Below are positions 63,587 through 64,000 of a DNA stretch of 64,000 bases, piece after piece. This stretch comes from Sphaerolaimus hirsutus (lineage: Eukaryota; Nematoda; Chromadorea; Monhysterida; Sphaerolaimidae). The stretch spans positions 10,939,147-11,003,146 of the forward strand of contig OZ038457.1 in NCBI GenBank assembly GCA_964036195.1. Direction: 5' to 3'. How positions within the stretch are numbered: the stretch's first letter is position 1; every line of letters starts with the position of its first letter. A program made the position numbers and the translations under genes. The notes beneath the pieces are model-generated. The model saw nothing but the letters and a program-made list of their open reading frames with translations. It was not told where the DNA came from and did no database searches.

Positions 63587-64000
63587 ATTTCCTCGAAATA
63601 CCCCCCCCTCCCCCGGGGGGTGATTGTTTCAGAGTGAGAATTTTGAGGGGGGTAAAACGTGGGGGGGGGGGGGTATTTCGAGGGGGGCTTATTATTTCGC
63701 CAGAAATTTTTTGAAATTCCAGTACTAAATTTTCGTACGCAGACGTACAAAAATACAACAATAACCGCTATATATAACAGTCTATTGACTTATTTAAGTG
63801 TGTCACACTGTTCTAACGTAACAATTCATTGTTTGAAACGTGTGTTTTGAATTGCCCGAATCACAAACTGAAGTTTTGTCATGTATGTTCTCTGTACACT
63901 CAATTGGGGGGGGGGTATTTCGAGGGGATGGGTAATTATTTCATAGTGTCCATTTTGAGGGGGGGTATTTCGAGGGGGGGGGGTTTCGAGGAAATACAGT
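63587..64000. mobile_element. CCTCGAAATACCCC MITE reaching the window end
   Basis: Starts tgtatttcctcgaaatacccc at about 63584. Inverted sequence (tttcgaggaaatacagt) reaches the last base, so this copy is essentially complete. Confidence 0.75.

Overview
The window is eukaryotic, most likely from an invertebrate animal. It is AT-rich, has no prokaryotic gene organisation, contains GC-rich exons with GT/AG boundaries, and is dominated by non-autonomous DNA transposons, fold-back elements and minisatellites. I could not identify the species. Almost all long open frames are by-products of low-complexity or inverted-repeat DNA.

Genes. One convincing spliced gene lies on the + strand at about 27698-35583. 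It has six GC-rich, phase-compatible exons ending in a stop at 35583, totals about 450 codons, and lacks its 5' end; I do not recognise the product. From about 37560 to 62580 the same strand carries a run of decayed copies of another unrecognised multi-exon gene or gene-like repeat, broken up by insertions. Two near-identical, oppositely oriented copies of a further GC-rich ORF lie at 50374-50830 and 58290-58752, and an exon-like GC-rich island sits in the loop of a fold-back element at 29474-29602.

Mobile DNA, left to right: 1-830 and 4105-6040, a palindromic element, the second copy interrupted by a 449-bp hAT-like insertion with an 8-bp target duplication; 6170-16300, small palindromic MITEs, tandem repeats and GCGCC-rich elements; 17680-20880, three consecutive minisatellites; 20902-21375, an element with Helitron-like ends; 23157-26795, a 3.6-kb palindrome with a 775-bp insertion in one arm; 28754-30504, a fold-back inside intron 2 of the main gene; 38557-57355, nested hAT-like elements, most with 8-bp target duplications; 58856-60641, a 1.8-kb palindrome whose two arms give filled and empty sites for a TA-inserting MITE.

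The most notable system is a pair of palindromic MITE families whose termini read GTGCC...GGCAC and which insert at CAG, duplicating it. The result is CAG|GT...AG|, so an insertion into an exon is a ready-made intron. Two introns of the main gene (27814-28010 and 31671-31783) consist entirely of such an element. Copies at 28190, 11535, 51492 and 60717 show the same target rule, and the 51492 copy has a matching empty site at 57988. These behave as introner elements.
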